From positions 169,800,147-169,864,146 of the forward strand of contig CM071597.1 of assembly GCA_036435485.1 (NCBI GenBank): a stretch of DNA of 64,000 nt. Direction: 5' to 3'. A program made the position numbers and the translations under genes. Below the pieces are notes generated by a model that ran no database searches, was not told the DNA's origin, and saw nothing but the letters and a program-made list of their open reading frames with translations. This document shows, in pieces, positions 1-10,959 of the stretch. Every line of letters begins with the position of its first letter. Position 1 is the first letter of the stretch. The stretch comes from Saposhnikovia divaricata. Lineage: Eukaryota; Streptophyta; Magnoliopsida; Apiales; Apiaceae.

Positions 1-2671
1 TCAAGTACATAAAACCTTAAATGAATATTCGAAACTAACATTCATTTAATATCTCTCGACTTAGATAATACTCGAATAACATTCCTCGAAATATTTCCAA
101 GTAATTGATACTTTATGGAATATAAATAACGTTTAACAATAACATTCCTCAAATAAATAATAATCTGTCGTTGGAATCCCTCCGGGTGTCCACGACTATC
201 TATATCTCAAAATACCGACTCCCGGTCTATATTTAGAATGAATATCATATGCCCGTCGCTAAGGGTCTTACCAAAAAATCCGGCTTATCACTGATAATTC
301 GTATCTAGTCTATAAGCCAATATCAATTCAGGGAACAAGTATCATAAAAACCAGAGTCACAATATAATTGGAAACAGGCATGCATGCGATGGCATATGTA
401 AAACAGAAATCATATACATATATTATCACAACAACAGGTTCAAAGGTTTGAACACTTGCCTGGTAATCGGGTGTGGGTGGATATAGCGTGTCCTGGGTCT
501 GCTCGATGATCTATAAACAATCAGAACATTCGATATTAACCACTTAACACCTTTTAATAGTCTAGGTATAACTTCACTTAAATCGAAACACGTTTTTGAA
601 TTATCTCGTTATACACCTTTTAGTGTAACTCTTTTTATTACCGATACGATCCGATATTTGTTCGTTATTACGACATGTCATCATACCCACACTAGGTATA
701 TACTTAAGTCATATAAGTTCTAAAGTCAATCGATTACAAACCGAGATTATACCTCGAGTTTTATCGTTCGTTTTCTAAGTGCTTTACCAGAGTTATAACC
801 AAGCGGGTTTTCAGGGGTTCGTCCGCGTTTAACTTCGATTCCAACATTTTTATAAAATCGGAAAACGATCCGTTTCATATGTGGTTTTCTTTCATACCTT
901 CCTTATGACCCCTAGTATTTATTTACCAAGATTCGCCACTGAGTGACATGCTTTACGAGGGTTCAATTGAAGTTACGAACTTTTACTTACGGTTCCGAAC
1001 CAATTTTAGTAATTTGACCATATCTCCTAAACCGTAAGTCAGAATGTTTCAATTTTCACGCCAAAACGATCTACGGCTCGAGATCTACGAGGACGTGTCA
1101 TAATATTACCAAGGTCAGGAAATTATATTTACTGTCATGCTCGGTTTCTAAGTGTTAACAAAATTCGGCATTACGACGGCTATAAATCGAACGTTCTAAA
1201 AATCATAACAACACAACCAAGCCACACCGGGCATATACCATCATAAACAGCAAATATACTCCATTAACAGCCTCAAGCCGTGCATAATCAGTGGGTTCTT
1301 CATTTTTATAAAAATCTATCGATAACTCATGCAATCGCTAAACTAAACGCATAAACGACTAACCCATAACCTTAATTACTCATCCATGCTTTCAATTTCA
1401 ATTTCTAAGAAGTTTCAAAATTAAAAACACTGTAGCACAGCCTATAAATCATGAGAAATGAACAAGCTAAGGTTGGAGGTGAAGAGAGTGGTTACCGTAG
1501 ATGCGTAGAGCTCGGAAAGGGCTTCGATTGGAGTACTAGAACGCAAGAAACGGACAAGGCTAGCCATGATTTCCTTTGGCAAGCATGACCTTCAGCCATG
1601 GAGAGAAAAAGATGGAGGAAGATGAGAGAAATGAGAGATATTTACTTATGGTGAAGTTGTAATAAAGCTAAATGAGTTTCTGTTCCGTGTGCGAGCGTAT
1701 ACCGTAACCTACCGTGCGTCTCATCCTCCTTCCTTCTCTTTCTTTAAAAAAATCTCAATTTCTATTCCTCAAATAACTTTTCTAATTGTGCACTTAGTCA
1801 CCACTTACTAATATGAAGCTCTCTCTGAAATTTGAGATTTTTCGGATTCCGGGATATTTTCCATTATTCATTTGATCATTTCTACATCGTTAAATCAGTT
1901 TTCTCCAATTCGCTCTTTTATGAATTCTGACGAATCCTACTTACGTTTATATATATCCTAGATTGAGAATATGCCTTCGAAATATTTCTCTGGAATAAAT
2001 AATTAGTTCATCTCAATTTCTGGTCCAATATGGTCCGTTTAGGGAAAAATAATTTTTGAATTTCTGCAATCTGACGAGACAATCTTACATTTATATATTC
2101 CATAGATTGTGAATATGTCCTCAAATCTTTTTTTATTAACTCATTAAATCTTTTAGTTTCTAGGGAAATCTCGGCGAAAATAAAATTGCTATTTCTCTGA
2201 ATCTGATATCGTTTACATACACTTATTTCGCCCCTAGATCATTAATACGAACTTAGAAATCCATTCTGAATCTTTCTATATAGTGTCGTCTAATAATATT
2301 CCAATTTCCACCAAAAATACTATTCATCCTTTATTCTTCCTTTATTCCCTATATTTGTGACAATGTCCTTGTTCTTTCTCCGGCGTTCCTTAACCCTTTC
2401 ACGGAACCACTGGACTAATCGTTATCGATCCGGATGACATGAGAATAATCTTCTCCTTTAGAATTATAAAATCTCAATTCCCTAGGAGATAGATAATTCT
2501 TATCTAAAGTGTCAACCAATAGTATTCTTCATGGCATATAAATATTTGAATCCAAATCCATTCCTTTCATTCATTATCTCAATCGTTACATCGTAGTCGT
2601 AATCACTATTCACCATTAACTCATTACATAATAAAAAGTTTTAATTATATCCAAAATTTGGGGTTCTTACA
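1..2671 (-). mobile_element. Decayed gypsy-type LTR, minus strand, running off the left edge
   Basis: Read on the minus strand, this stretch begins TGTAAGAACCCC at 2671, a usual start for a plant Ty3/gypsy LTR. Its U3 part (about 2093-2671) is repeated in diverged form at 2781-3385. Further in, around 427-520, comes an 'ACCAGGCAAGTGTTCAAACC'-like stretch and then GC-richer sequence, resembling the R/U5 half of chromovirus LTRs. The far end lies outside the window, so the LTR is at least 2.67 kb. I found no gag or pol coding sequence in it. Whether it is a solo LTR or belongs to a longer element cannot be told. The LTR start is seen directly; the family assignment is inferred. Confidence 0.5.
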
Positions 2672-2780
2672 GTTTATTACTCAATTTCATTGATCGTTCG
2701 GAGGAATATTTCAAGTATTTATCGTTAGTGTTTTACCGGAAACCTCCTTGATATTTATACTACCATTTTCAATCCTCCTT

Positions 2781-3385
2781 TATAATCCATGAATTTAAAT
2801 TCCTCAATTCTCTTTAATAAATCCTTAAATCCTTTAGTGTCCAGGGAAATCTCGGAGAAAATAAAAGTGCTATTTTTCTGAATCTAATATCGTTTACATA
2901 CACTTATTTTGGCTATAGATCATTAATATTAACTCAGAAATCCATTCGGAATACTTCTATATAGTGTTGTCTAATAATATTCCAATTTCCACTAAAAACA
3001 CTATTCATTGCTTTTTCTATCTTTTATTGCTTGTACTTAAAAAGATGTTCTCGTGCTTCCTTGAGCGTTCCATATCTCTTTTACGGAATCACTAGACTTA
3101 TACTAGATATCGATTTGGATGACAATGAGCTACCAGATATCGATTTGGATGACATGAGAATATTTCCTTCCTCTTTGGAATACCCTATCTTACTTTCTAG
3201 GAGATAGATTATTCTAATCTAAGTTGTCAACCAATTGCCTTGTTCATGGCATAAAAACATTTGAATCCAAATCCTTTAAATATTAATTCATTAAACCACT
3301 GATACATGGTAGTCGTAACCACTATTCATTCATACTCCATTACATAATAAAAGTTTTAATTCTACCAAAAATCCGGGTTCTTACA
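2781..3385 (-). mobile_element. Second copy of the same LTR's U3 end (truncated)
   Basis: The minus-strand reading starts TGTAAGAACCCG at 3385 and is recognisably homologous to 2093-2671. Shared blocks include the 'gggaaatctcgg' segment, 'tctaataatattccaatttcca' broken by substitutions, and the promoter-side 'catggcata.aa' segment. It lacks the rest of the LTR. No polypurine tract precedes the neighbouring LTR start at 2671, so this looks like one LTR inserted into, or recombined with, an older relative rather than a complete element. The many substitutions and indels mean both copies are old. Confidence 0.5.
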
Positions 3386-3680
3386 CATTCCATTATATTT
3401 GGTAAACAAATTTCTTACTGAAATCCTGTTGAACTACATTTATCTTGGATTGTTGTTATACCCTATTTTATACATGTCATTGGTGATATATACTTGCTGA
3501 GCTTTGTAGCTCACTTATTTGTTATATCTAACCATTACAGTTAGCAAGAATGGTGCGAACTATACAAAGAACTCGTAAAAGGATAGATGGATCAGGTGGA
3601 GCCTATAGGAGACGTTTTACCCAGGTTGGTAGCTAGTAGAACCAAGCTAGTAGGAGTCCACCTCTTTTGTAAATAGTGAA
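3386..3680 (+). mobile_element. Possible U5-side LTR remnant on the plus strand
   Basis: The phrase 'cttgctgagctttgtagctcac' (in two parts from about 3488), followed by a basic-codon stretch near 3550, parallels the 'cttgctgagcactatag' R/U5 segment of the intact Tekay LTR at about 27578. The match is short and the ends are not defined. It directly abuts the Helitron-like terminus at 3683-3709 and may have been captured by that Helitron. Confidence 0.3.
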
Positions 3681-3682
3681 TT

Positions 3683-3709
3683 CCGTGCATTGCACGGGTC
3701 ATAGGCTAG
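3683..3709 (+). mobile_element. Helitron 3' terminus (hairpin + CTAG)
   Basis: A perfect 6-bp stem CCGTGC / GCACGG with a 3-nt loop (3683-3697) is followed eight bases later by CTAG (3706-3709) and then T. Plant Helitrons end in just this way: a short GC hairpin 10-12 bases before CTRR, inserted before a T. The 5' TC end is not recognisable upstream, so the element's length is unknown. The neighbouring LTR-like sequence may be captured cargo. Confidence 0.5.
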
Positions 3710-3892
3710 TTATTAGAAAAAGCGTATATGGCAATGGTTTTGTGTCTATAGCAACTTTAATGCATCATTACAATAGCCTATTGCAATGCTATTTTTAAGT
3801 ATTTTTTTTTGTTAAAAATTGCCATATGTGGGTAATGGCAACAAACTAAATCAAAATTGACAACAATTTTCATCTAATAGCAGTGCTTTTAA
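3710..3892. other. AT-rich spacer, no gene seen
   Basis: Together with the sequence after 6180 this is the host DNA of the TRIM insertion. It holds short 'ggcaa' motifs in both orientations but no terminal repeats I could pair, and no coding potential. Confidence 0.5.
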
Positions 3893-4091
3893 TGTTGGGT
3901 CGTGTAATACCAATTTAACTCCACATTAGTATGATATTGTCCGCTTTGGGCCATGGCCACACCCGTACAGATGTGTTTTTAGGGCTCCTCCCAAAAGGCC
4001 TCATACTAGTGGAGTTGTTTTTGCTACTTATATTCAAGATAATTCTTCCTTATCTTGACGATGTGAGACTTGGGTTGACACCCACTCTACA
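3893..4091 (-). repeat. TRIM 3' LTR (left copy)
   Basis: A 199-bp TG..CA repeat matching 5982-6180 with scattered substitutions (for example GTCGTGTAA against GCCATGCAA near its inner end). It is adjacent to the polypurine tract at 4092-4106. Confidence 0.8.
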
Positions 4092-4138
4092 ATCTCCCCT
4101 CAATCCAAGAACCACCAAACTTGTGACCCTTATATCGC

Positions 4139-5795
4139 TGATAAGTGGATTTTATATCCACTTAAATCGTTCCATATTGGCTTAAATTGATTACTTGGTC
4201 TCAAGTATGTGGTGTGTTTAATGTGTTTTCATTGAGTTTTGCAGAGCTAAGAGAGTTGGAGGTTAATTTGATTAAAATTCGGATTTTTCGGGTCGGCTGC
4301 ACAATCTACACTGTTTGGGCCATATCTGGAGTTCTACAAGTCCGATTCTGACGATCTTATAGCTCACGCGAAGAGGAGAAGATTTTCTACAAAATTGAAC
4401 AGTGACCAGGGTGCGCTGCGGCCTGGAGAGCGCGCTGCGGCGCGGTTCCTTTTCTTGAAATTCCGAATTTTTATCCTGAAAATTCTGATTCACTGTTTGG
4501 GCCATATCTTGAGTTCTACAAGTCCGTTTTGGACGATCTTACAGTCCACGGGAAGATAACGGAATTCTCTTTCATTCTAAAGTGGTTCAGATGTCCAAAT
4601 ACAACTGGAACGGCCCAGAAATACTGAAGAAAAGTCAGTTACGAATTTTCCTTCAAAACCGAATCAGTTTATGAAACGTATTATGTGCCGAACTGCAGAA
4701 ATTCAACTTTGACAAGGAAATTGCTATAATTCCTACTTCTAATAAGTATGGTAATTGCTCTGGGCGGCTAGAACATTCCAGAATCAGATCTACACATGAA
4801 ATTTGCAATTGTGTTCTCATTCAAGAACGGAAATTTCCATACTCCTATTCCAACTCTAAAACGGCAATTGCTTGATGGAGAGGCAAATTGGGGCTATAAA
4901 TACACATCTTGGGGGACAGAAAAAAACACATCATTACATATCAATTACTTAGGTTTATTTGTATCTTTTCATACTTTGTTTTTATCATGGTTTCATCAGA
5001 TCCCATGATGACGAGCGGTTCGACTATGAACTAATCGTTGTCATGGGATTCTAACGGATTTATTTATGGAGCTTTAGTATTTTGATGCCTTAAAGATCTG
5101 TGTGTGATGTATATTTGATATCCTTGTATGGTTATTCTTAATGCTTTTAGATGCGTAGCTAACATCTAAATTGAATTGTTAATCTCTTGCGAAACGAGAG
5201 TGGATCTTGAGATTTAGTACTTGCCATGCTAGCATAGGATAGGTTGATGTTTTAACATCATAATTTGTAGCGTAAATAGAGATATTATGCTGCCCTATGT
5301 GATCAATATGGATAACTTGTGCTTAAACCGTTATGTTTTCAAATCTTATAGAGATATAGGGTCTAAACATAATTGGTGTCTATTCATCTTCTATCTCTTT
5401 TATGGATGTATGAGCAGTTTGGTGTTAGTATACCGAGAGGTATCCTATACTTGTTTCTTGTTATCCGATCAGATATCATACCCATTGCATATAGTGATTA
5501 AAGGCGTTAGATCTAAGCAAAGAATTTAATGAAGTTAGGATCCCATGTTTTCTCTTGCATAAGTAATTCGATTCCAATTCTCGTTAGTTAATTCTTAGTT
5601 TTGTTAATTTGTTCTTAGTTAATTATAGTTAATCTAAACCCAATCTTGTTAATTGTCTTAGCAGTGAATAAAAACCATACATTGTTGCATAGGTGCATGA
5701 ACTGAATTGAAACCTAACCAGATCTCTGTGGGAACGAACTTGACTTATTCATATATTACTTGTGACCACGTACGCTTGCGTGATTTAGTGCAACA
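4139..5795 (+). mobile_element. Solo LTR, probably Tat/Athila-type gypsy, nested in the TRIM
   Basis: The stretch starts TGATAAGTGGAT at 4139 with a built-in palindrome (AAGTGGAT / ATCCACTT) and ends GTGCAACA at 5795. Its last 110 bases ('tctctgtgggaacgaac..', 'cgtacgcttgcgtg') resemble the 3' end of Tat/Athila LTRs. The flanks ATCGC (4134-4138) and ACCGC (5796-5800) form a 5-bp target duplication with one difference. No primer-binding site, coding region or second LTR is present, so this is a solo LTR left by unequal recombination. The family name rests on memory of typical LTR ends and is less certain than the structure. Confidence 0.65.
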
Positions 5796-5966
5796 ACCGC
5801 CCCTATTCATCTGTGGCTCCTCATCTTGCGGGACACGCCGCCCGACCACCTCAGTGTCAGAAGACTTTCGACACAAGCCGTCCAAGATCTCCAACCGCAG
5901 TTCTGGAGAGCCACCCACACCACACAACTTGCAGCCCGCAACCCCAGGATCAACTTCTTAACCATC

Positions 5967-5979
5967 GGCTCCGATACCA
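5967..5979 (-). other. TRIM primer-binding site
   Basis: The minus-strand TGGTATCGGAGCC complements the 3' end of initiator Met-tRNA with one mismatch (CGG where CAG is usual). It lies two bases inside the 5' LTR. Confidence 0.7.
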
Positions 5980-5981
5980 TT

Positions 5982-6180
5982 TGTTGGGCCATGCAACACC
6001 AATTTAACTCCACATTAGTATGATATTGTCCGCTTTGGGCCGTGACCACACCCGTACGGATTTGTTTTTGGGGCTCCTCCCAAAAGGCCTCATAATAATG
6101 GAGTTGTTTTGGCTGCTTATATTCAAGATAATTCTTCTTTCTCTTGATGATGTGGGACTTGGGTTGACACCCACTCTACA
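5982..6180 (-). repeat. TRIM 5' LTR (right copy)
   Basis: A 199-bp repeat of 3893-4091. The primer-binding site lies immediately inside it at 5967-5979 on the minus strand. Confidence 0.8.
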
Positions 6181-7119
6181 ATTAATACGAGAAATAAGAA
6201 TAAATGGCAACATTTTTATAGGCATTAATATCAATGATTTTCTAAAGAGAGTCGATCGTGACTTGTTTATTTCAATTACAAATCCATCATTAGTTTGGTA
6301 CATACAAAAACCAATCCAAATTAATACCTTGGTACATCACTACTATTAATCCAAAAATAATACTAAGACTATTCCGACAACATCGTAGTAAAAATCATTC
6401 AACGTCTAAAGTCTAAATGCAAAATAAAATGACAAACTCTAGTTTATACATACATTCACCAAATCAAAGTAAAAAATATTTGCTATAAGAAGTCAAGCGC
6501 TACATCACCATCAACTACTTGTCCAAGAACTATAAAATCTAATTCCTTCAAAATCTTGTTTGATTCCTCTACACTCTCTCACCTTTGTTTAATGCATCAA
6601 TTCCACTGCAAAATCTAATTACATTCATTCCTATTACAAGAGAAGCAATAAATAAAAATATTGTGTACCTAGCAAAATGATTAAAAGAAATACTTATTTA
6701 TAGTGACCGAGTTCCCTCGTAATTTTAGTAGCCTAATAATACATGGTTTAATACTTGTATACTCAGTAAAAGCATAACCAGGTGATGGTGGAGTAACTGT
6801 AATCCATATATCAATTATCACATAAACACCAAAAATTTTCAAAAAAAAAAATTTATTGAATAGCTTGATCGAGCCAGGGCAAGTGTCTATTTCTTTCTTT
6901 TATATACTACGAAATAAAAAAGAAATAAAAAAAACTTATTGGAAACTAACAGCGATTTCTTTACTGATATAAATATCAGTATAACTAAGAGAGAGTCCAA
7001 ACCAGTACTCCAAACACCAAAAACAAAAGATTTCTCACTATAACTAACAAGTATAACTAAGAGTAGAAAATAAACAAGATATTGCAAGAAGCAAGCCTAA
7101 CAAACATCTACGCAAACAA
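6181..7119. other. AT-rich stretch, no gene recognised
   Basis: Only short open frames without recognisable motifs are present. It may be the upstream part of the Helitron remnant that begins to be readable near 7120, but I see no 5' TC terminus. Confidence 0.4.
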
Positions 7120-8510
7120 TACCATGCATTATCTAATGAACAAAGGAATGGGCCCAACAAAGATAGTCGCCTAAAATACAACATAGTGACAGATGAACAA
7201 AGAAGTGAAAGAGATATACGTCATTATGAATCAGATAAAAAGAATAATATTCAATGTCCACAAAACAATAACAGTAAGTTTTTTATACTATCAAACATTT
7301 TTACTTTCTAAATTCTATAATGCAATTATATGTTAAATTTTTTGAATCATGCAACCAACTACGTTTTATTTTATGTAAAAGCATAGTGAATTCCATAATG
7401 ATTTGCCAAGAAGAACGAGAACCAAACATGCAAAGGATGATCGAAAAAGTGCAGGAAACAAGATTCATCGTCAAAAATATAGATAATTAACAGATGAACA
7501 GAGAACTGAACGTAACAAACAACGTCGGAGAAGCCACCAAATATATGTTAATAAAAAAAGTTAAGAAATCATTTATAGTTATACTTTGATCATCAACTAC
7601 ACGTACAGATGCTACTGCTCTCCATATAATCCAAATGATTAAAAGACACTTTTCCAACCAAAGGTACATATTTTTTTTCACTAAAACCTGTTAAATTTAA
7701 TTTATGTACAATACTGTTCACTACACATTATGCAACTTATATGTACATTTAATAAAAACTTTTACGAAGAATATGCACATCTTACCCCTTCTGCAGATTT
7801 GAATGTAAGAGAAACAAAGTTAATGCAAGCAAAATAGCATTTGGTAAGTATTAAAATATTTTTCAAAATATAGTTTCCTTAAAATTTTTTTAGTAGCTCT
7901 AATATTTGTTCTTACTTTGTCGTAGCAAAAACTAATTCTATCCTTAACATAGAAAGTGTTGACAAAGAGTGTATAAATTGTGGAGCAATAATGTGGAAAT
8001 ATGAAAGAACAAAGCAATAAAAAATCAAATTCATCTATATTTTCACTATGTTGTAGCCAAGGCAAAGTCAAATTACCCAAATTACAAGAGACTCCCCCTG
8101 AGCTGAAAAATATACTAGATGGAATAGATGCGGTCAGTAATGTATCAAAAGAATAATAGGATCTACAACCATGAATTTGCAATTGGATCTCTAGGTGGAA
8201 AGATTTATATGAGATTTAATTATGGAGGTGGCCCTTACGTCTTTATTGTATTTAGGGAGATTACCATGCATCAAATGGGGTCTTAGTTGCTGACTCATGG
8301 TTCAAAAGCTATTTATTCCTAGATCTACATGGTTGATAAACAACAAGAATTAGAAAGCCATCTCAGATTTCCATATAATGAACCTTTAGATACAGAAATA
8401 GTTAATCCTATTTCGGAAATGTTGGATCGTGAGAATGCAATTAATTGGTTAAGTTATGCATTTGAAAGTTTTTTGAATTTGCATAAAAACAAATAAGATA
8501 TCTAGATCTG
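7120..8510 (+). pseudogene. Decayed Helitron Rep/helicase gene, N-terminal part
   Basis: Pieces of a plant Helitron replication-initiator/helicase protein can be read in order in different frames. Two basic repeats read TDEQRSER (from 7189) and TDEQRTERNKQRRR (from 7490), like the N-terminal repeats of these proteins. CINCGAIMWKYER (from 7970) matches the CxxCGAxxWxxER motif. LCCSQGKVKLPKL (from 8046) matches the CC..GKVxLP motif, followed by GGGPYVF (near 8224) and EIVNPISEMLDREN (near 8398). Stops and frame changes separate the pieces, and a GT..AG interval (7844-7925) could be a former intron. The catalytic Rep HUH and helicase motifs are not present. A functional product is ruled out. Boundaries are approximate, and decay may extend to about 8670. 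Confidence 0.6.
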
Positions 8511-9434
8511 TGTAACTATTACTGTCACTATTTGATAGTCTAATGTATATACTCACTGGATAAATACTTTAGTTAAGTCCGTAGAGACAAACAGATGGGA
8601 AATTCACAGTAAGAGTATCTATTTCGTTTTACATGCCAAAATTATATGAAATAGTGGCCGCGAGGTTGAAATTTTCAAGAAAATATTTGTCAAGAGTTTA
8701 CGAGAATACACAAAGACCAGATCACGAGACAAGCACCAGTATTTTTTAGTAAAAACCGTACCGAAATGAGGTAGAGTTTTAAAGAAGAGAAGTTTATATT
8801 GCTCTTATATGTTTCATACAACACAATAGATTTTTCAGCAGCTCTACATGAATTAGATGGAATATGTGTCTTATAACAAATCTCTTCTAGTTATGACCCT
8901 TCTTCATAACCAGTTCCAATAGTAAATAACAATGAAGTGCAAAAAATTTTACATTCATTCTCTTTCCGAAAACTATGTCATGATAAGTATCTACAGGTTA
9001 TCACCTAGTTTTATCTTTGATAGTTTGAAGGCCACTGAAAAATTTAACCAAATAACAAAATGAAACAAACCTAAATAATCTTCGCATACAATTTCAGCGA
9101 ATGCTACATCATTATAAATGGAAACAAGCATTAAAACAATTGTTTATGAAGAATTAATTTGGACACATATCTTGTAAAAGTAAAAAGATATTAAAACATT
9201 TATATACTACATAATCAGGCCTAATTGACTAGTTCATAGTAAAAAAAAAGGTAAAACAAGGTATGGTTTTGGCACTGAGGAAACCAATATTGAATAGCTC
9301 TATACCTGTTCTTAACATCAATCAACATATATAAAAGTTTATGATGTGATATAATCCTTGAAAATTGAACTTCCAACATCTTATTCGAGGTCTGGTTGAA
9401 GCCCCTTCTATCTCTGCAATAATAATGGAAAATA
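8511..9434. other. AT-rich stretch, no intact gene
   Basis: A possible further Helitron scrap (a 'YMPKLYEIVAA'-like reading near 8628) is too weak to call. The rest shows only short random frames. Confidence 0.4.
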
Positions 9435-9901
9435 TGGTGGAAACGTGTATGGGCTTATACCAAATATTTTTAACTCAAACAACAAACTGTATATATATAT
9501 AAGAAGAAATTACAATTTCTTTTCTTTCTCTCACACAAGAGCTTCAGCTCTTTCTTTCTGTCTCTCTGCTCTCTTACACTTCGGTGTGATTCTTTTTTCT
9601 TGGTACTCTATTTCAATATAACATACAAGCTCTATTTATAACCTTCAAAATGACATACTAACATCATGGCTTGCGCTATCTATATACCAGCTTTGTCTTC
9701 CTTTCAAACTGAGCTATTCTAACAGCCTACCTTTATGTAGCCATCTTATTTGAACAACTGTTATCTTCTTTGTTTCACATCTTATCCTACCATAATTTCA
9801 GAAATTAACTTATGGCTGCTGCTCTTATTTTCTTTCCTTCATATTACTACATCTATGTAACCCAGCTGTTTTATTTCTTCTAGAGAGTTTGACTTCTAAC
9901 A
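9435..9901 (-). repeat. 3' LTR of the gag-only element
   Basis: Bounded by the complement of TGTTAGAAGTC at 9901 and by TGGTGGAAACG at 9435. It aligns along its length with 10960-11433. Confidence 0.8.
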
Positions 9902-10112
9902 CTCCCCCTTAAACTCGACTTTCCATTTCGAGCTTTCGTTTCATTTTCTGAAAAACATCCGGCTTCAATAGCCTGTGCAAAATATTTTGAGGCAAAATAA
10001 AAATCTTATATCTCTTCTTGTAGCCTTTAAAATTTTGACCACGACCATATGACTGGTGGACTTCATTTTTCTGGCCTCTCCTGAACTGTTGCCTTCCACA
10101 TTCGCGTTTACC

Positions 10113-10706
10113 TCAGTAATCACCTCTTCCACGTACAAAACCACTACTGCTTGAATTGTCATTGATGGACACCTTATTTTCTAGTATTTTCTCCGGCTGA
10201 CTTTTATCATCGCCTAGATTCATTCGTTGCTTGTGGGCTTGAAAAGAACAGACGAGCTCATCAATCGAACTTATGGGCAAGTACTCTTTTGACTTCTCGA
10301 TAGACGTAACCACATAACCAAATTGTCTTGATAACGAACTAAGAAATTTTTCATTCACCTTGACATTATCGAGACTTTCACCATTACTTTTTGTTTCATT
10401 TGTTACTATCTTCAAATGCTTAACATTTTCTTCCATGTTTTCTAAACTTTTCATTTTGATACTTTCTAACCCGTCACGGAGTACTTGCGGCATCGCCTTT
10501 TTGTCTTTTTTTCGGAATTCTTTTAACGCCGTCTTCTCGGCATTAGGAAGTGCTGCTTCAGCGGTAGCATCTTCGGGCTCGCTATATCCGCTTTCAGCAA
10601 TATCCCAATTATCATATGAACCGAGTAACACCTTCATTTGGAAACTCCAGTTCCCGTAATTTGTGGACATTAATTTTGGAATTTGTGGCTGCATCATATT
10701 TGCCAT
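10113..10706 (-). CDS. gag: Copia-type Gag (DUF4219/UBN2-like), interrupted by a stop
   Basis: This 197-codon frame starts with MANMMQPQIPKL and the STNYGNWSFQMKVLL segment typical of the N-terminus of plant copia Gag (DUF4219). A UBN2-like helical region with 'VNEKFLSSL' and 'ISSIDELVCSFQAHKQRM' follows at about residues 115-165. It ends GRGDY at a TGA (10113-10115). The same frame continues beyond the stop for about 60 codons as an Arg/Gly-rich, basic tail, so the stop looks like a nonsense mutation near the end. No complete CCHC zinc knuckle is visible. Gag would form particles and bind element RNA in the cytoplasm. The start is the first ATG after the leader. Recognition as copia Gag is firm; activity is doubtful. 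Confidence 0.75.
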   Translation of the reverse strand: MANMMQPQIPKLMSTNYGNWSFQMKVLLGSYDNWDIAESGYSEPEDATAEAALPNAEKTALKEFRKKDKKAMPQVLRDGLESIKMKSLENMEENVKHLKIVTNETKSNGESLDNVKVNEKFLSSLSRQFGYVVTSIEKSKEYLPISSIDELVCSFQAHKQRMNLGDDKSQPEKILENKVSINDNSSSSGFVRGRGDY

Positions 10707-10739
10707 GTTTTTTTTTCTTTCAAAAAATATCCTTGCACA

Positions 10740-10890
10740 GTATAAGTGAACAGTACCGTATATATTAACAGTACTTCATATGAACAGTGCCGTATGAACA
10801 GTACTTCGTATGAACAGTTCTTCGCCTTCTACGGCGTGAACAGTGCCTTCTTCTCCGGTGATGAATAGTATTTTCTGATAGAAATAGTGA
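10740..10890 (-). repeat. Short GAACAGT repeats in the gag-only element's leader
   Basis: Between the primer-binding site and gag, the heptamer GAACAGT (plus-strand view) recurs several times with variable spacing, often in the context 'tatgaacagtac'. On the transcript strand it reads ACTGTTC. It lies in the untranslated leader, where packaging signals usually sit. No function is known to me. Confidence 0.55.
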
Positions 10891-10959
10891 TCGGAAAAAA
10901 AATTCCCCCATAAATTTGCCAATTTCTTTTCCGAACGAAACCTTAGCTCTGATACCACT

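Larger units (their letters stand above)
3893..6180 (-). mobile_element. TRIM (short non-coding LTR retrotransposon), split by a solo LTR
   Basis: Two direct repeats of 199 bp each, 3893-4091 and 5982-6180, are bounded by TG..CA. On the minus strand the LTR begins TGTAGAGTGGGTG and ends GGCCCAACA. Next to the 5982 LTR lies the minus-strand primer-binding site TGGTATCGGAGCC, which pairs with initiator Met-tRNA with one mismatch. Next to the 4091 LTR lies a purine tract (minus-strand GGATTGAGGGGAGAT). This fixes the orientation as minus, with 5982-6180 as the 5' LTR. Flanks TTTAA and ATTAA look like a 5-bp target duplication with one change. With the inserted LTR removed, the internal part is about 233 bp and has no convincing gag or pol, so it needs enzymes from another element. 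Confidence 0.8.

Noticed and set aside
3931..4185. Matching frames in the two TRIM LTRs (3931-4185 and 6020-6349)
   Set aside because: The shared part is simply the LTR sequence, and the frames run on into unrelated flanks.
7820..8182. A 120-codon minus-strand frame
   Set aside because: It has no recognisable motif and is antisense to the Helitron remnant, which reads better on the plus strand.
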